A DNA stretch of 32,556 nucleotides from Gammaproteobacteria bacterium (GTDB taxonomy: Bacteria; Pseudomonadota; Gammaproteobacteria; Thiohalomonadales; Thiohalomonadaceae). The notes beneath the pieces were generated by a model. It saw nothing but the letters and a program-made list of their open reading frames with translations. It was not told where the DNA came from and ran no database searches. The translations under genes were made by a program, and so were the position numbers. This document shows, piece after piece, positions 17,047 to 24,701 of the stretch. The first letter of the stretch is position 1, and each line of letters starts with the position of its first letter. Where the stretch lies: NCBI GenBank assembly GCA_024709225.1, contig JANJXC010000062.1, positions 1 through 32,556 on the forward strand. Reading direction: 5' to 3'.

Positions 17047-17671
17047 GCGCAAATTCCTGTCGGTCATTCTGTTGTTCATTGTCGCCTGTTACGCCCAGGC
17101 GGGGACAGTGCTGGTGCTGGGCGACAGCCTCAGCGCCGGCTATGGCCTCGCGGCCGGTGAAGGCTGGGTGAGCCTGCTGCAGCAGCGGCTGGAACAGCGT
17201 GGCCTGGGGCATACCGTGGTGAACGCCAGCATCAGCGGCGACACCACGGCGGGCGGTCTGGCCCGCCTCGACGCGGTGTTGGACCAGCATCGGCCCGATT
17301 GGTTGCTGCTGGAGCTGGGGGCCAATGACGGCCTGCGCGGGCTGTCGCTCACGGCCATGCGCGACAACCTCAATGAGATGGTGATGCGGGCCACGGCGCG
17401 CGGGATCAAGGTGGTGCTGATAGGCATCCAGATCCCGCCCAATTACGGCCGCGTGTATACCGAGCGCTTCACGGCCGTTTACCGCGAGCTGGCGACACGG
17501 CACCGTCTGCCCTTCGTGCCCTTTCTGATGGAAAAGGTCGCCCTCGACCCGGCCCTGATCCAGGCCGATCAGCTGCACCCCAACGCACTGGCGCAGCCGC
17601 TGCTGCTCGATACGGTGTGGCCGGTACTCGAAAAGACCATGCAAGATTCAACATTCAAGATTCAAAATTGA
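17045..17671 (+). CDS. tesA: Acyl-CoA thioesterase I / lysophospholipase L1 TesA
   Basis: The 208-residue secreted SGNH hydrolase has a signal peptide (KFLSVILLFIVACYAQA). All four SGNH blocks are present: VLGDSLSAGYG with the nucleophile serine, NASISGDTTAGG with the oxyanion glycine, ELGANDGLRG with the oxyanion asparagine, and DQLHPN with the catalytic Asp and His. TesA-type enzymes hydrolyse acyl thioesters, lysophospholipids and some esters in the periplasm. The start ATG shares bases with the opposite ybbA start. The last codons (encoding STFKIQN) and the stop are made of a seven-base repeat array, so the natural C-terminus seems to have been extended or replaced by the repeat. Confidence 0.96.
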   Translation: MRKFLSVILLFIVACYAQAGTVLVLGDSLSAGYGLAAGEGWVSLLQQRLEQRGLGHTVVNASISGDTTAGGLARLDAVLDQHRPDWLLLELGANDGLRGLSLTAMRDNLNEMVMRATARGIKVVLIGIQIPPNYGRVYTERFTAVYRELATRHRLPFVPFLMEKVALDPALIQADQLHPNALAQPLLLDTVWPVLEKTMQDSTFKIQN

Positions 17672-17714
17672 GAGGCGAACGCCAGCCTTTTTGTATCTTG
17701 AATCTTGAATTTGT
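17646..17714. repeat. Inverted seven-base repeat arrays forming a hairpin (tesA/nosD end)
   Basis: The left array is ATTCAAC, ATTCAAG, ATTCAAA, ATTGAGA (17646-17673). The right array, inverted, is TATCTTG, AATCTTG, AATTTGT (17694-17714). About 15 of 17 bases can pair (17652-17668 with 17695-17711) around a loop containing CTTTTT. It lies at the junction of two convergent genes, overlaps the tesA stop and could terminate both. Confidence 0.75.
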
Positions 17715-18937
17715 TATTGCACCCGCGGCGTCGGGTCGCGCAGCACCAGCGGCGGTTCGCTGAAGGGGGCGAGTTGTTCGATGAAGTCGATGAGTTCTAG
17801 CATCGGCGCGCCGCGGAAGAAGCGGGTCATGGGGCGGTCCATCCAGAGGCGATCGGAATAGAGATGGATCTCGTGCGGCTGGTCGCCGATGCCGTCACCG
17901 TCCCGATCGAAACCTTCGTATTTGTCCCAGTAGTTTTTGCCCCAGTGGTTGTCGCGGGCGCTGGTGGCGGCGGTGACGGCGATGTCCTGCAGGTTCTGCT
18001 CGAAGCGGTTGCCCTGGATGGTGTGGCCGCCCTTCTCGCCGTAGAAATACATGGCGACGTCGTTGTAGGTGAAGCGGTTGTTATTCAGCTCCAGGGTATT
18101 TTCGGGATGCACCGGCGAGTTGGCGAGGATGCCGATGCCGCAGTGCAGGATGTCGTTGTCCTCGATCAGGATGCCGGAGCTTTCCTTCACCGCCAGGGCG
18201 GAGCCGGAGGCGCTGCGCAGGTGGTGCAGGCGGTTGCGGCGGATGGTGTTGTCGTCGGAGTAGACCAGTACGATGCCGGTGGTGTTGGCCTCGATGGTGT
18301 TGTCCTCCAGCAGATTGCCCGGCGCATAGACCAGCTGCATGCCGACGCCGCTGTGGCGCGTGTCGTTGCCGATGAGGCGGTTGTCCGGCGAGTTGATGAG
18401 GAAGATGTCACGCACCTCGCGCAGCACGTTGCCCTCGATGAGGTTGCCGCTGCTGTACCACAGGCGGATGCCGTCGCCGCGCATGTTGACGTCGAAGGGC
18501 TTGGAGCTGATGCGGTTGCGGCGCAGGGTGTTGTCGCGCGCCTGGCGCAGGTGGATGCCGAACAGGCTGTCATCGATGGTGTTGTCCTCGATGACATTGT
18601 TGTTGCCCTCCACCAGGATGCCGGCATCCACCGTGTCGTGGGACTCGCCGGAATTGGTCAGGCGCAGGCCGCGCACAGTGACGCCGTCGCTGACGATGCT
18701 GAGTACCGTGCCGCGGCCGCCGCCGTCGATGGTGATGCGGCCCTCGCCCTCCAGGGTCAGGGGGCGGCGGATCACCACCGGGCCGGCATAGCTGCCCGGC
18801 GGCGGCCGCAGCACGCCGCCGGGCGGCGTGACGTCGATAAACATCTGCAGCGGCGGCAGGCAGTGGCCGGGCGCCGCGGCCAGCAGTCCTGCCAGCAGTC
18901 CGGCCAGGAGCCAGAACCGATTCATCATCAGGGACAC
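17714..18937 (-). CDS. nosD: NosD-like periplasmic beta-helix protein (orphan)
   Basis: The 407-residue product has a signal peptide (WLLAGLLAGLLAAAPGHC) and a right-handed parallel beta-helix of CASH/PbH1 repeats (NVIEDNTIDDSLFGI, NTLRRNRISS, NLIEGNVLRE, NLLEDNTIEAN, NTIRRNRLHH and others). The end (NYWDKYEGFDRDGDGIGD, then LYSDRLWMDRPMTRFF and SFLRDP-type tail PLVLRDPTPR) is the part most specific to NosD. NosD helps mature nitrous-oxide reductase, probably with the copper centre. No nosZ, nosF or nosY is here, so the partner is elsewhere or the role differs. The start is GTG 18937; ATG 18928 is an alternative. An FNR-type box with a matching -10 lies upstream. Confidence 0.85.
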   Translation of the reverse strand: MSLMMNRFWLLAGLLAGLLAAAPGHCLPPLQMFIDVTPPGGVLRPPPGSYAGPVVIRRPLTLEGEGRITIDGGGRGTVLSIVSDGVTVRGLRLTNSGESHDTVDAGILVEGNNNVIEDNTIDDSLFGIHLRQARDNTLRRNRISSKPFDVNMRGDGIRLWYSSGNLIEGNVLREVRDIFLINSPDNRLIGNDTRHSGVGMQLVYAPGNLLEDNTIEANTTGIVLVYSDDNTIRRNRLHHLRSASGSALAVKESSGILIEDNDILHCGIGILANSPVHPENTLELNNNRFTYNDVAMYFYGEKGGHTIQGNRFEQNLQDIAVTAATSARDNHWGKNYWDKYEGFDRDGDGIGDQPHEIHLYSDRLWMDRPMTRFFRGAPMLELIDFIEQLAPFSEPPLVLRDPTPRVQ

Positions 18938-18985
18938 GTCATCCGGAGAGGTTGGTTAACAAGGCAGAGTAAACGTTTGCCGCCT

Positions 18986-19028
18986 ACTATATCCGCTGGG
19001 GCGGATTTTGTTCCTTGATCAAGAACAA
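18986..19028 (-). promoter_or_regulatory. Candidate FNR/Anr-type class II promoter for the NosD-like gene
   Basis: TTGAT-CAAG-AACAA at 19015-19028 matches TTGAT-N4-ATCAA at 9 of 10 bases. It is embedded in a wider near-palindrome with arms TTTGTTC (19007-19013) and GAACAAA (19023-19029). On the minus strand TATAGT (18991-18986) is a good -10; the start it implies, near 18979, puts the box centre at about -42. Confidence 0.55.
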
Positions 19029-19159
19029 AGCCGCAGACTGTGGCCTTGTGCCGTTCTGCGGCCCCTGGCCCTGGAGTAGAATCGGCGCCGCAATCATTGT
19101 GGTCAACGCCGGCCTTCTGCCGAGGCGGCAGGGCGGCACCAGAACCAAGGACTGTTCAT

Positions 19160-19765
19160 ATGCTGGTGAATATCGAGAACATGTCGGCCGAAGAGCTGTT
19201 CGAGCTGGCCAACAAGAAAAAGCGGGCGGAAGAAGATGCGGCCAAGCGGGCCGCGGCGCTGGAGCGCGTCGGCGAGGTGCGCAAGCGCCGCGAGCAACTG
19301 ATGCGCGAGTTCGAGCAGGCCCTGGCGGCCTCCGACAAGGAGATGCAGGCGCTGCAGAAGCAGCGGGAGCAGCTCATCACCAAGCATCAGGCCGCGCTGG
19401 CGGTGATCGACAAGAATCTGGCCGAACTGGAGCAGGACCTGCCGGATAGCACTGCGCCGGCCGCCCCGGCCAAGCCGGCCGCGCCCAAGGCTGCTGCCCC
19501 GGCCAAGCCCGCCGCGCCGGAGCCCGTGCCGGAGCCCACGCCGGAGCCGGCCCGCCGCAGCGACAAGGGTGGCGATGACCTCGCGGACGTGATCATGGAG
19601 ATCATGGTCGGGCGCCAGTCCATCAGCGAAAGCCTGCTCAAGGAGCAGCTGCGCACGCGCGGCCACAGCTCCACCGAGCTGGGCAAGGTGCTGGATCAGA
19701 TGGTGCGTGCCGGCAAGCTGGTCAACCGCGGCTACGGCAACTACGCCCCGGGGAAGAAGCGCTGA
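19160..19765 (+). CDS. Coiled-coil protein with Ala/Pro linker and C-terminal winged-helix-like domain
   Basis: The 201-residue cytoplasmic protein has three parts. Residues 1-95 form a highly charged helix or coiled coil starting LVNIENMSAEELFELANKKKRAEEDAAKR, reminiscent of the N-terminal dimerisation part of H-NS-like proteins. Residues 98-138 are an Ala/Pro/Lys/Glu linker. Residues 140-201 look like a small winged-helix fold (LADVIMEIMVGRQSISESLLKEQL, then LGKVLDQMVRAGKLVNRGYGNYAPGKKR). The known H-NS DNA-binding core is absent. A nucleic-acid-binding role is therefore plausible but unproven. ATG 19160 follows AAGGA by 8 bases; a longer frame upstream has no homology feel. It is convergent with the DUF4426 gene. 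Confidence 0.8.
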   Translation: MLVNIENMSAEELFELANKKKRAEEDAAKRAAALERVGEVRKRREQLMREFEQALAASDKEMQALQKQREQLITKHQAALAVIDKNLAELEQDLPDSTAPAAPAKPAAPKAAAPAKPAAPEPVPEPTPEPARRSDKGGDDLADVIMEIMVGRQSISESLLKEQLRTRGHSSTELGKVLDQMVRAGKLVNRGYGNYAPGKKR

Positions 19766-19792
19766 TGCAGTCCGTGGCGGGCGCCACGCCTG

Positions 19793-20224
19793 CTAGCAGC
19801 GGAACATCTGGCGGGTGAATTCGAAACCGTGGTCGCGCGTGCCGCCCTCGGTCCTGAGGGTGACAACGAACTTCAGTGGCTCGGCATCGGTGGTGATGGC
19901 GAAGCCGCCGACGTAATAGATGCTCCGGCCATCCCGCACTTCCTGCATTTTGATCGCACTGCGCTGCCCCACCAGGGTGACGGCGCTCACCCGCACAGCG
20001 GCAGCGGCGGCCGTGCCGTCGTCCCGGCGCAAGGCCACCGTGAGTACGCCATCGCCGCAGCCCTTGCGCAGCTTGTAGGCCTCGGCCACGCGCTGGTCGA
20101 GCAGGTTGGCGTTAAAGGGGTTGTAGTGCACGGTGTAAGCGTCGAAATATTCCGCGTTGTCGGCCCGCACCGGGGCGGTGGCGAGCAGCAGCGCCGTCAT
20201 GAGCAATGTGATGAGCCTGTGCAT
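19793..20224 (-). CDS. Secreted DUF4426-type protein
   Basis: The 143-residue product has a signal peptide (ITLLMTALLLATAPVRA). The mature part starts DNAEYFDAYTVHYNPFNANLLDQRVAEAY, which fits the DUF4426 family, a periplasmic family of unknown function found widely in gammaproteobacteria. It contains two cysteines, in RKGCGDG and at the C-terminus (MFRC), which could form a disulfide. A strong GGGAGGGG ribosome site precedes the ATG. It is the last gene of a leftward row msrB, TetR regulator, DUF4426, with a 50-bp gap before it. Confidence 0.85.
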   Translation of the reverse strand: MHRLITLLMTALLLATAPVRADNAEYFDAYTVHYNPFNANLLDQRVAEAYKLRKGCGDGVLTVALRRDDGTAAAAAVRVSAVTLVGQRSAIKMQEVRDGRSIYYVGGFAITTDAEPLKFVVTLRTEGGTRDHGFEFTRQMFRC

Positions 20225-20274
20225 GATGACCCCTCCCTTGTCCGACTCCTGCCCTCAACTATAGTCCACGCCCA

Positions 20275-20874
20275 TCAGGTCGAACGGCCCTCGCCGCGGA
20301 AGCCGGGCAGGGCCAGGGCGAGCCGTTCCGCCTGCACCAGCAGGCGGTCGAGCAGACGGCGGCTGCGGGCGGCGTCGGTGGATGCATCGTTCAGCCAGTG
20401 CACGAACACCGCCAGATAGATGCCGGTGAGCGCGGTCTCCGCCAGGGCGCGGGCCAGGAAGGCGTCCTTCAGCCCGGCGGCCTCGCGCAGCCACTGCACC
20501 GTGCGGCTGATGCGCATTACCGCGGGAAACTGGATGTGGATATGTCCCGGCTCGCACTTGGACAGGATCATCTCGCGGGTGACGCGCTGGTAGGGCTGCA
20601 GCGCCCCCAGCCAGGCGAGCAGGGCGCGTTCGAGACGCTGGCGCACCGGCAGGTGGTGGAACCCGGCGGTGGCCGCCGTCGCCAGCATGGCGGCGTCGGC
20701 GCGGTCGAACCAGGCGTCGATGAGCGCGTCCTTTTCGCGGAAGTGGTGCCGGATGTCTTCCAGGCTGACTCCCGCGGCCTGGGCCACTTCGTGCAGCCGC
20801 AGCGTCTCCCATGAGCCCTGGTTGGCCAGGTGCAGCGCCGTGTTGAGAATATGGCGGGCGGCTTCGGTGCTCAT
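20275..20874 (-). CDS. TetR/AcrR-type regulator
   Basis: The 199-residue product has an N-terminal helix-turn-helix typical of TetR proteins: ARHILNTALHLANQGSWETLRLHEVAQAAGVSLEDIRHHFREKDALIDAWFDRAD, where the usual F..K..L sequence after the recognition helix appears as HHFREKDALIDAW. The remainder is all-helical ligand-binding and dimerisation sequence, with no recognisable ligand class; the overall layout also recalls COQ9-like proteins of the TetR fold. It starts 3 bp after the msrB stop, so it is cotranscribed with msrB. The binding site and target are not visible, and the adjacent msrB and DUF4426 genes are the obvious candidates. Confidence 0.85.
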   Translation of the reverse strand: MSTEAARHILNTALHLANQGSWETLRLHEVAQAAGVSLEDIRHHFREKDALIDAWFDRADAAMLATAATAGFHHLPVRQRLERALLAWLGALQPYQRVTREMILSKCEPGHIHIQFPAVMRISRTVQWLREAAGLKDAFLARALAETALTGIYLAVFVHWLNDASTDAARSRRLLDRLLVQAERLALALPGFRGEGRST

Positions 20875-20877
20875 GGT

Positions 20878-21273
20878 TCAGCCCTCCGGCGTGAACTCCA
20901 GCGCCAGCGAATTGATGCAATAGCGCAGCCCGGTGGGCGGCGGCCCGTCCTCGAACACGTGGCCGAGGTGGCCTTCGCAGTGCGCGCAGCGCACCTCCAC
21001 CCGCACCATGCCATGGCTGCTGTCGGTGCGGGTCTCCAGCGCGCCGTCGATGGGGGCCCAGAAGCTGGGCCAGCCGCTGCCGGAGTCGTATTTATGCTCC
21101 GAGCGGAACAGCGGCGTGCCGCAGGCGGCGCAGCGGTACACACCGGCCTCCTTGTGGTGGTACAGCGCGCCGCTGAAGGCCATTTCGGTACCGGCCTGGC
21201 GCAGCACGCGGTAGCGCTCCGGCCCCAACTGTGCCTGCCATTCGGCATCGCTCTTGCGTATCTTGTCGCTCAT
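20878..21273 (-). CDS. msrB: Peptide-methionine (R)-S-oxide reductase MsrB
   Basis: The 131-residue enzyme repairs methionine-R-sulfoxide in oxidised proteins, using thioredoxin as electron donor in the cytoplasm. Four zinc cysteines are in place (C48/C51 in YRCAACG and C96/C99 in [14 protein letters not shown]). The catalytic cysteine is C119 in [11 protein letters not shown], and the substrate-pocket motif GSGWPSFW is present. Length and residue spacing agree with E. coli MsrB. It leads a leftward unit with the TetR-type regulator and is divergent from the fapA-like gene. Confidence 0.97.
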   Translation of the reverse strand: MSDKIRKSDAEWQAQLGPERYRVLRQAGTEMAFSGALYHHKEAGVYRCAACGTPLFRSEHKYDSGSGWPSFWAPIDGALETRTDSSHGMVRVEVRCAHCEGHLGHVFEDGPPPTGLRYCINSLALEFTPEG

Positions 21274-21379
21274 GGATGATTCCCCGTGGTGTTTCCGCCA
21301 AGTTTAGGCCAAGGGCGACCGTGGGGCATTTCTGCTATAAGACGCAAGGAGCGTACGGAATTCACCCGCGGGGAACAGC

Positions 21380-23470
21380 ATGGATCACATCGCCTTGGAA
21401 TTGACGCGTGAGATAGGCGAAGTGGCCGAGCGCCTGCACCTGTTGACGGCCCGGCAGGTGCAGGCGGCGCTGGCGGCGCGCGCGGCCAAGGCGCTGGACG
21501 ACGAGCGTGACCCCGGCCTGGTGTTCGTGGAGGAAGGACTGCTCAGCCGCGCCCAGCTCGATTACGTCGAGACGGTGCGCCGCTTCAAATCGGTGCGCAT
21601 CGCCGAAAAGCGCTTCGGCGACCTCGCCATCGCCCGTGGCTGGGCCACCTGGGAACAGGTCAATGCCGCCATGGAGGTGCAGAAGATCCTGTTCATGAAG
21701 GAGCACAAGGAGGTGATGATCGGCGAGATGCTGGTGCACCAGCATGTGCTCACCGCCGAACAACGCGACATCCTGCTCAAGGTGCAGCACCGCGCGCGGC
21801 AGGAGGCGGCGGCCGTCACGGCCGCCATTCCCGCTGCGGCACCCGCCCCCGCCGTGGCGGAGCCGCCGGCTGCAGCCACTGCGCCGGCCGGGGCACCTGC
21901 AGCCGCCCCTGCCGCGGCGCGCAAGGCGGTCCCTGCCGGCAGCTACGCCATCAGCATCTCCCCCGACCACCTCACCGCCTATGTGACCCTGACCGCGGAG
22001 ATGGCACGGCCGGGCGTCGATGACCTGCACCAGGCGTTGCATCTGGCCCATGTGGAATACGGTATCGATGAGGTCGCGTTGCAACAGGCCTGCGCGCCCG
22101 AGGCGCCTACCGGGCAGCCGCTGCCGGTGGCCCGTGGTCTGGCGCCGCAGCCGGGACAGGATGCCTGGATCGAATATCTGTTCGAATTGCATCCCCTCAA
22201 GGCCGGCCGCGAGATCGATGACGCCATCGACTTCAAGGATCGCGGCGACATTCCGCAGGTGGATGTGGGCACGGTGCTGGCGCGCAAGCAGCCGGCGGTG
22301 GAGGGCATCGCCGGGCGCGACGTGCATGGCCGCGTGCTCAAGGTGGGCAAGGTGAAGGATGCACGCCTGCAGGCGGGCAACGGTGCGCAGCTGGCGCCGG
22401 ACCATCTGGCGGTGATCGCGCAGGTGGCCGGTCATCCGGCGCTGACCGCCTCGGGCGTGATCGCCGTGCATCCGGAATACCGCATCAATGGTGATCTCGG
22501 CTACAACACCGGCCACGTCAATTTTGCCGGACGGGTCATCGTCAGCGGCACCGTGCAGCACGGCTTCCGCGTCAAGTGCGGCGAACTGGTGGCCAAGGAG
22601 ATCGAGGGCGGCGAGGTGGAGGCCAGCGGCGACGTGGTGGTGGCCGGCGGCGTCATCGGCGCCCGCATCCGCGCCGACGGTGTGGTGAAGGCCAAGTATC
22701 TACACACCACCCATGTGGAGGTGCTGGGCGATGTGCTGGTGCAGCGCGAGGTGGTGGAGTCCACCGTCGAGACCAGCGGCGTGTTTCACGGCGAGACCTG
22801 CACCCTGCTTGCCTCCACCGTGTCGGCCAAGGGCGGCGTGGTGATCCAGGAGATCGGTTCGCCGTCCTCGCCGCCCTGTCACATCACCGTCGGCGTGGAC
22901 GAGCGCGTGCTGCACCAGATCGAGCAGCATGAGGCCCTGATTGCAGAACAGGAACAGGCGCTTGCCGGTCTGGACAGCGAGATGGCGGCGCGGCGCCACG
23001 AGCGGGAGGAACTGGAACCGCGCATCGGTGCGCTGGCGCAGGTGCAGGACAAGACCCTGGTGCGCAAGCGTGAGCTGGAACAGGCGGCGCGCGCCGGTGA
23101 CGGTCAGGCAAGACACCTGCTGGAGATGCTGGGCGAGCAGGCGGCCAGCACCGAGCAGGAGATCAATGCGCTGTTTGCCGCGCAGGATGCCGCCGATGCC
23201 GTCCTGGCGGAATTGCAGCAGAGGCAGGCCGCGGCGCAGGAGCAGATAACGGCCCTGCAGGCGGAGATCGTCCATCTGCGCGAGTGGATGAATGAAACGG
23301 CAGCCAAGCCGGAGCTCAAGGTGCAGAAGACCACCTATCAGGGCACGGTGATCCGCGCGTTGCACAGCGAGGTGCGCCTCACCGAGGACAAGAAGCTGCT
23401 CTGGCTGGAGGAGCGCGAGGTCACCAGCGAGCAGGGCGATACCAGCTGGCAGCTGGTGCCCAAGGGTTGA
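21380..23470 (+). CDS. FapA-family (DUF342) protein with N-terminal MshEN-like repeats
   Basis: The 696-residue cytoplasmic protein has four parts. Residues 45-136 contain three 24-residue repeats of the form xxG-x6-G-x6-L-x3-L-x2-Q, best seen at 78-101 (RFGDLAIARGWATWEQVNAA) and 113-136 (MIGEMLVHQHVLTAEQRDIL). An Ala/Pro-rich linker spans about 140-185. The DUF342/FapA core (about 185-510) has a beta-helix ladder in VNFAGRVIVSGTVQHGFRVKCG onwards. A coiled coil (about 515-640) and a short beta tail close it. FapA proteins are linked to polar assembly and secretion-related functions in Vibrio and Pseudoalteromonas; the precise role here is unknown. GGGGAA precedes the ATG. The unusual part is the N-terminal repeat region. 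Confidence 0.88.
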   Translation: MDHIALELTREIGEVAERLHLLTARQVQAALAARAAKALDDERDPGLVFVEEGLLSRAQLDYVETVRRFKSVRIAEKRFGDLAIARGWATWEQVNAAMEVQKILFMKEHKEVMIGEMLVHQHVLTAEQRDILLKVQHRARQEAAAVTAAIPAAAPAPAVAEPPAAATAPAGAPAAAPAAARKAVPAGSYAISISPDHLTAYVTLTAEMARPGVDDLHQALHLAHVEYGIDEVALQQACAPEAPTGQPLPVARGLAPQPGQDAWIEYLFELHPLKAGREIDDAIDFKDRGDIPQVDVGTVLARKQPAVEGIAGRDVHGRVLKVGKVKDARLQAGNGAQLAPDHLAVIAQVAGHPALTASGVIAVHPEYRINGDLGYNTGHVNFAGRVIVSGTVQHGFRVKCGELVAKEIEGGEVEASGDVVVAGGVIGARIRADGVVKAKYLHTTHVEVLGDVLVQREVVESTVETSGVFHGETCTLLASTVSAKGGVVIQEIGSPSSPPCHITVGVDERVLHQIEQHEALIAEQEQALAGLDSEMAARRHEREELEPRIGALAQVQDKTLVRKRELEQAARAGDGQARHLLEMLGEQAASTEQEINALFAAQDAADAVLAELQQRQAAAQEQITALQAEIVHLREWMNETAAKPELKVQKTTYQGTVIRALHSEVRLTEDKKLLWLEEREVTSEQGDTSWQLVPKG

Positions 23471-23593
23471 TGTCTCCCTGCCGCACATTTTGCAGTACCC
23501 CCTCTCTGTGTTCTGACTGAACCCTTGCGCCGGTGCACGGCACGCAGCGATCCGTTCCTGACATGGCTGCTGCCTTTTGTTTGTATTAGATTG

Positions 23594-23608
23594 ATAGGCA
23601 TCGACTAT
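23594..23608. promoter_or_regulatory. OxyR-type half operator in front of oxyR
   Basis: ATAG-N7-CTAT lies 17 bp before the oxyR start codon, an exact match to one half of the OxyR operator. It may serve autorepression of oxyR, as in E. coli. No second half-operator at N7 spacing is evident. Confidence 0.5.
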
Positions 23609-23625
23609 GAATTGGGAAGACAGCG

Positions 23626-24537
23626 ATGAACCTGCGTGACCTGGAATACCTGGTGGCCCTGGACGAGGAGCAGCATTTCCACCGCGCCGCCGAGCGCTGC
23701 TTCGTCAGCCAGCCGACCCTGAGCGGCCAGATCAAGAAGCTGGAGGAGTACCTCGGCGTGATGCTGGTGGAGCGCGGACGCCAGGTGCGCATGACCGAGG
23801 CCGGGCGGCTGGTGGCCGCGCAGGCGCGGCGCGTGCTCACCGAGGCGCGCGGGGTGAAGGAGATCGCCACCACCTTCCGCGACCCCATGGCCGGGCGGTT
23901 GCAGCTGGGCGTGATCCCCACCATCGCCCCCTATCTGCTGCCGCTGTTCGTGCCGCGCCTGCACAAGCGCCACCCGCGCCTGCAGCTGTTCCTGCACGAG
24001 CACCAGACCGCGGTACTGCTGGACAAGCTGCGCAACGGCGACCTCGACCTGCTGCTGCTGGCCCTGCCGGTGGAGACCGACGAGTTCGCGGAGGTCGATC
24101 TGTATCAGGAGCCCTTCCTGCTCAGCGTGCCCGCCGGGCATGCCAGCCTCGCCAAGGTGAAGGCCGCCGGGCTGGAACACCTCAACGGCCAGGAGGTGCT
24201 GCTGCTGGAGGAGGGCCACTGCCTGCGCGGCCAGGCGCTGGATGTCTGTCTGCTGGGCGGGGCCAGCGAATACAGCGGCTTCCGCGGCACCAGCCTGGAG
24301 ACGGTACGCCAGATGGTGGCCGAGGGCATCGGCATCACCCTGATGCCGCAGCTGGCCCAGGGCAAGGAAAAGACCATCCGCTACATTCCCTTCGCCGACC
24401 CGGTGCCGACGCGCCGCGTCGGCCTGCTCTACCGCAGCGGCAGCTACCGCACCGAGGCCTTCGCCGCCGTGGCGCAGGCGGTGCGCGAGGCGGTCACGCC
24501 GGTGCTGGGGGAGCGCTGGATTGTGGACCAGCCGTAA
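23626..24537 (+). CDS. oxyR: Hydrogen-peroxide sensor and regulator OxyR
   Basis: The 303-residue LysR-type regulator has an N-terminal winged helix-turn-helix (DLEYLVALDEEQHFHRAAERCFVSQPTLSGQIKKLEEYLG) and a LysR substrate domain. Redox cysteines are at exactly C199 and C208 (EEGHCLRGQALDVC), the same numbers as E. coli OxyR, where H2O2 drives their disulfide. Residues around the peroxide site (TIAPYLLP, T100 region) are also kept. It should activate peroxide-defence genes. Exact operator half-sites occur both before oxyR itself and before rubrerythrin downstream. The gene stands alone, with a 110-bp repeat element just after its stop. Confidence 0.96.
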   Translation: MNLRDLEYLVALDEEQHFHRAAERCFVSQPTLSGQIKKLEEYLGVMLVERGRQVRMTEAGRLVAAQARRVLTEARGVKEIATTFRDPMAGRLQLGVIPTIAPYLLPLFVPRLHKRHPRLQLFLHEHQTAVLLDKLRNGDLDLLLLALPVETDEFAEVDLYQEPFLLSVPAGHASLAKVKAAGLEHLNGQEVLLLEEGHCLRGQALDVCLLGGASEYSGFRGTSLETVRQMVAEGIGITLMPQLAQGKEKTIRYIPFADPVPTRRVGLLYRSGSYRTEAFAAVAQAVREAVTPVLGERWIVDQP

Positions 24538-24539
24538 GG

Positions 24540-24649
24540 CTCGGTCCGCAAATGAACGCGAATAAACGCAAATGAAATATGTGATTGCATGGGGCCAGAA
24601 ATCGTCCCATAGCGGCAACAACACGATTTGCGTCCATTCGCGGACTGAG
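24540..24649. repeat. 110-bp element with about 24-bp imperfect inverted ends (MITE-like)
   Basis: The left end reads CTCGGTCCGC-AAATGAACGC-GAAT. The right end, reverse-complemented, reads CTCAGTCCGC-GAATGGACGC-AAAT, matching at 20 of 24 positions. An extra direct unit AAACGCAAAT follows the left end. The interior has no reading frame. It starts 2 bp after the oxyR stop. Confidence 0.7.
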
Positions 24650-24701
24650 ATCTTTTGATCTGTCGTGCCCGATGTCGTTGCGCTGTATCGGGTCTACATT
24701 A

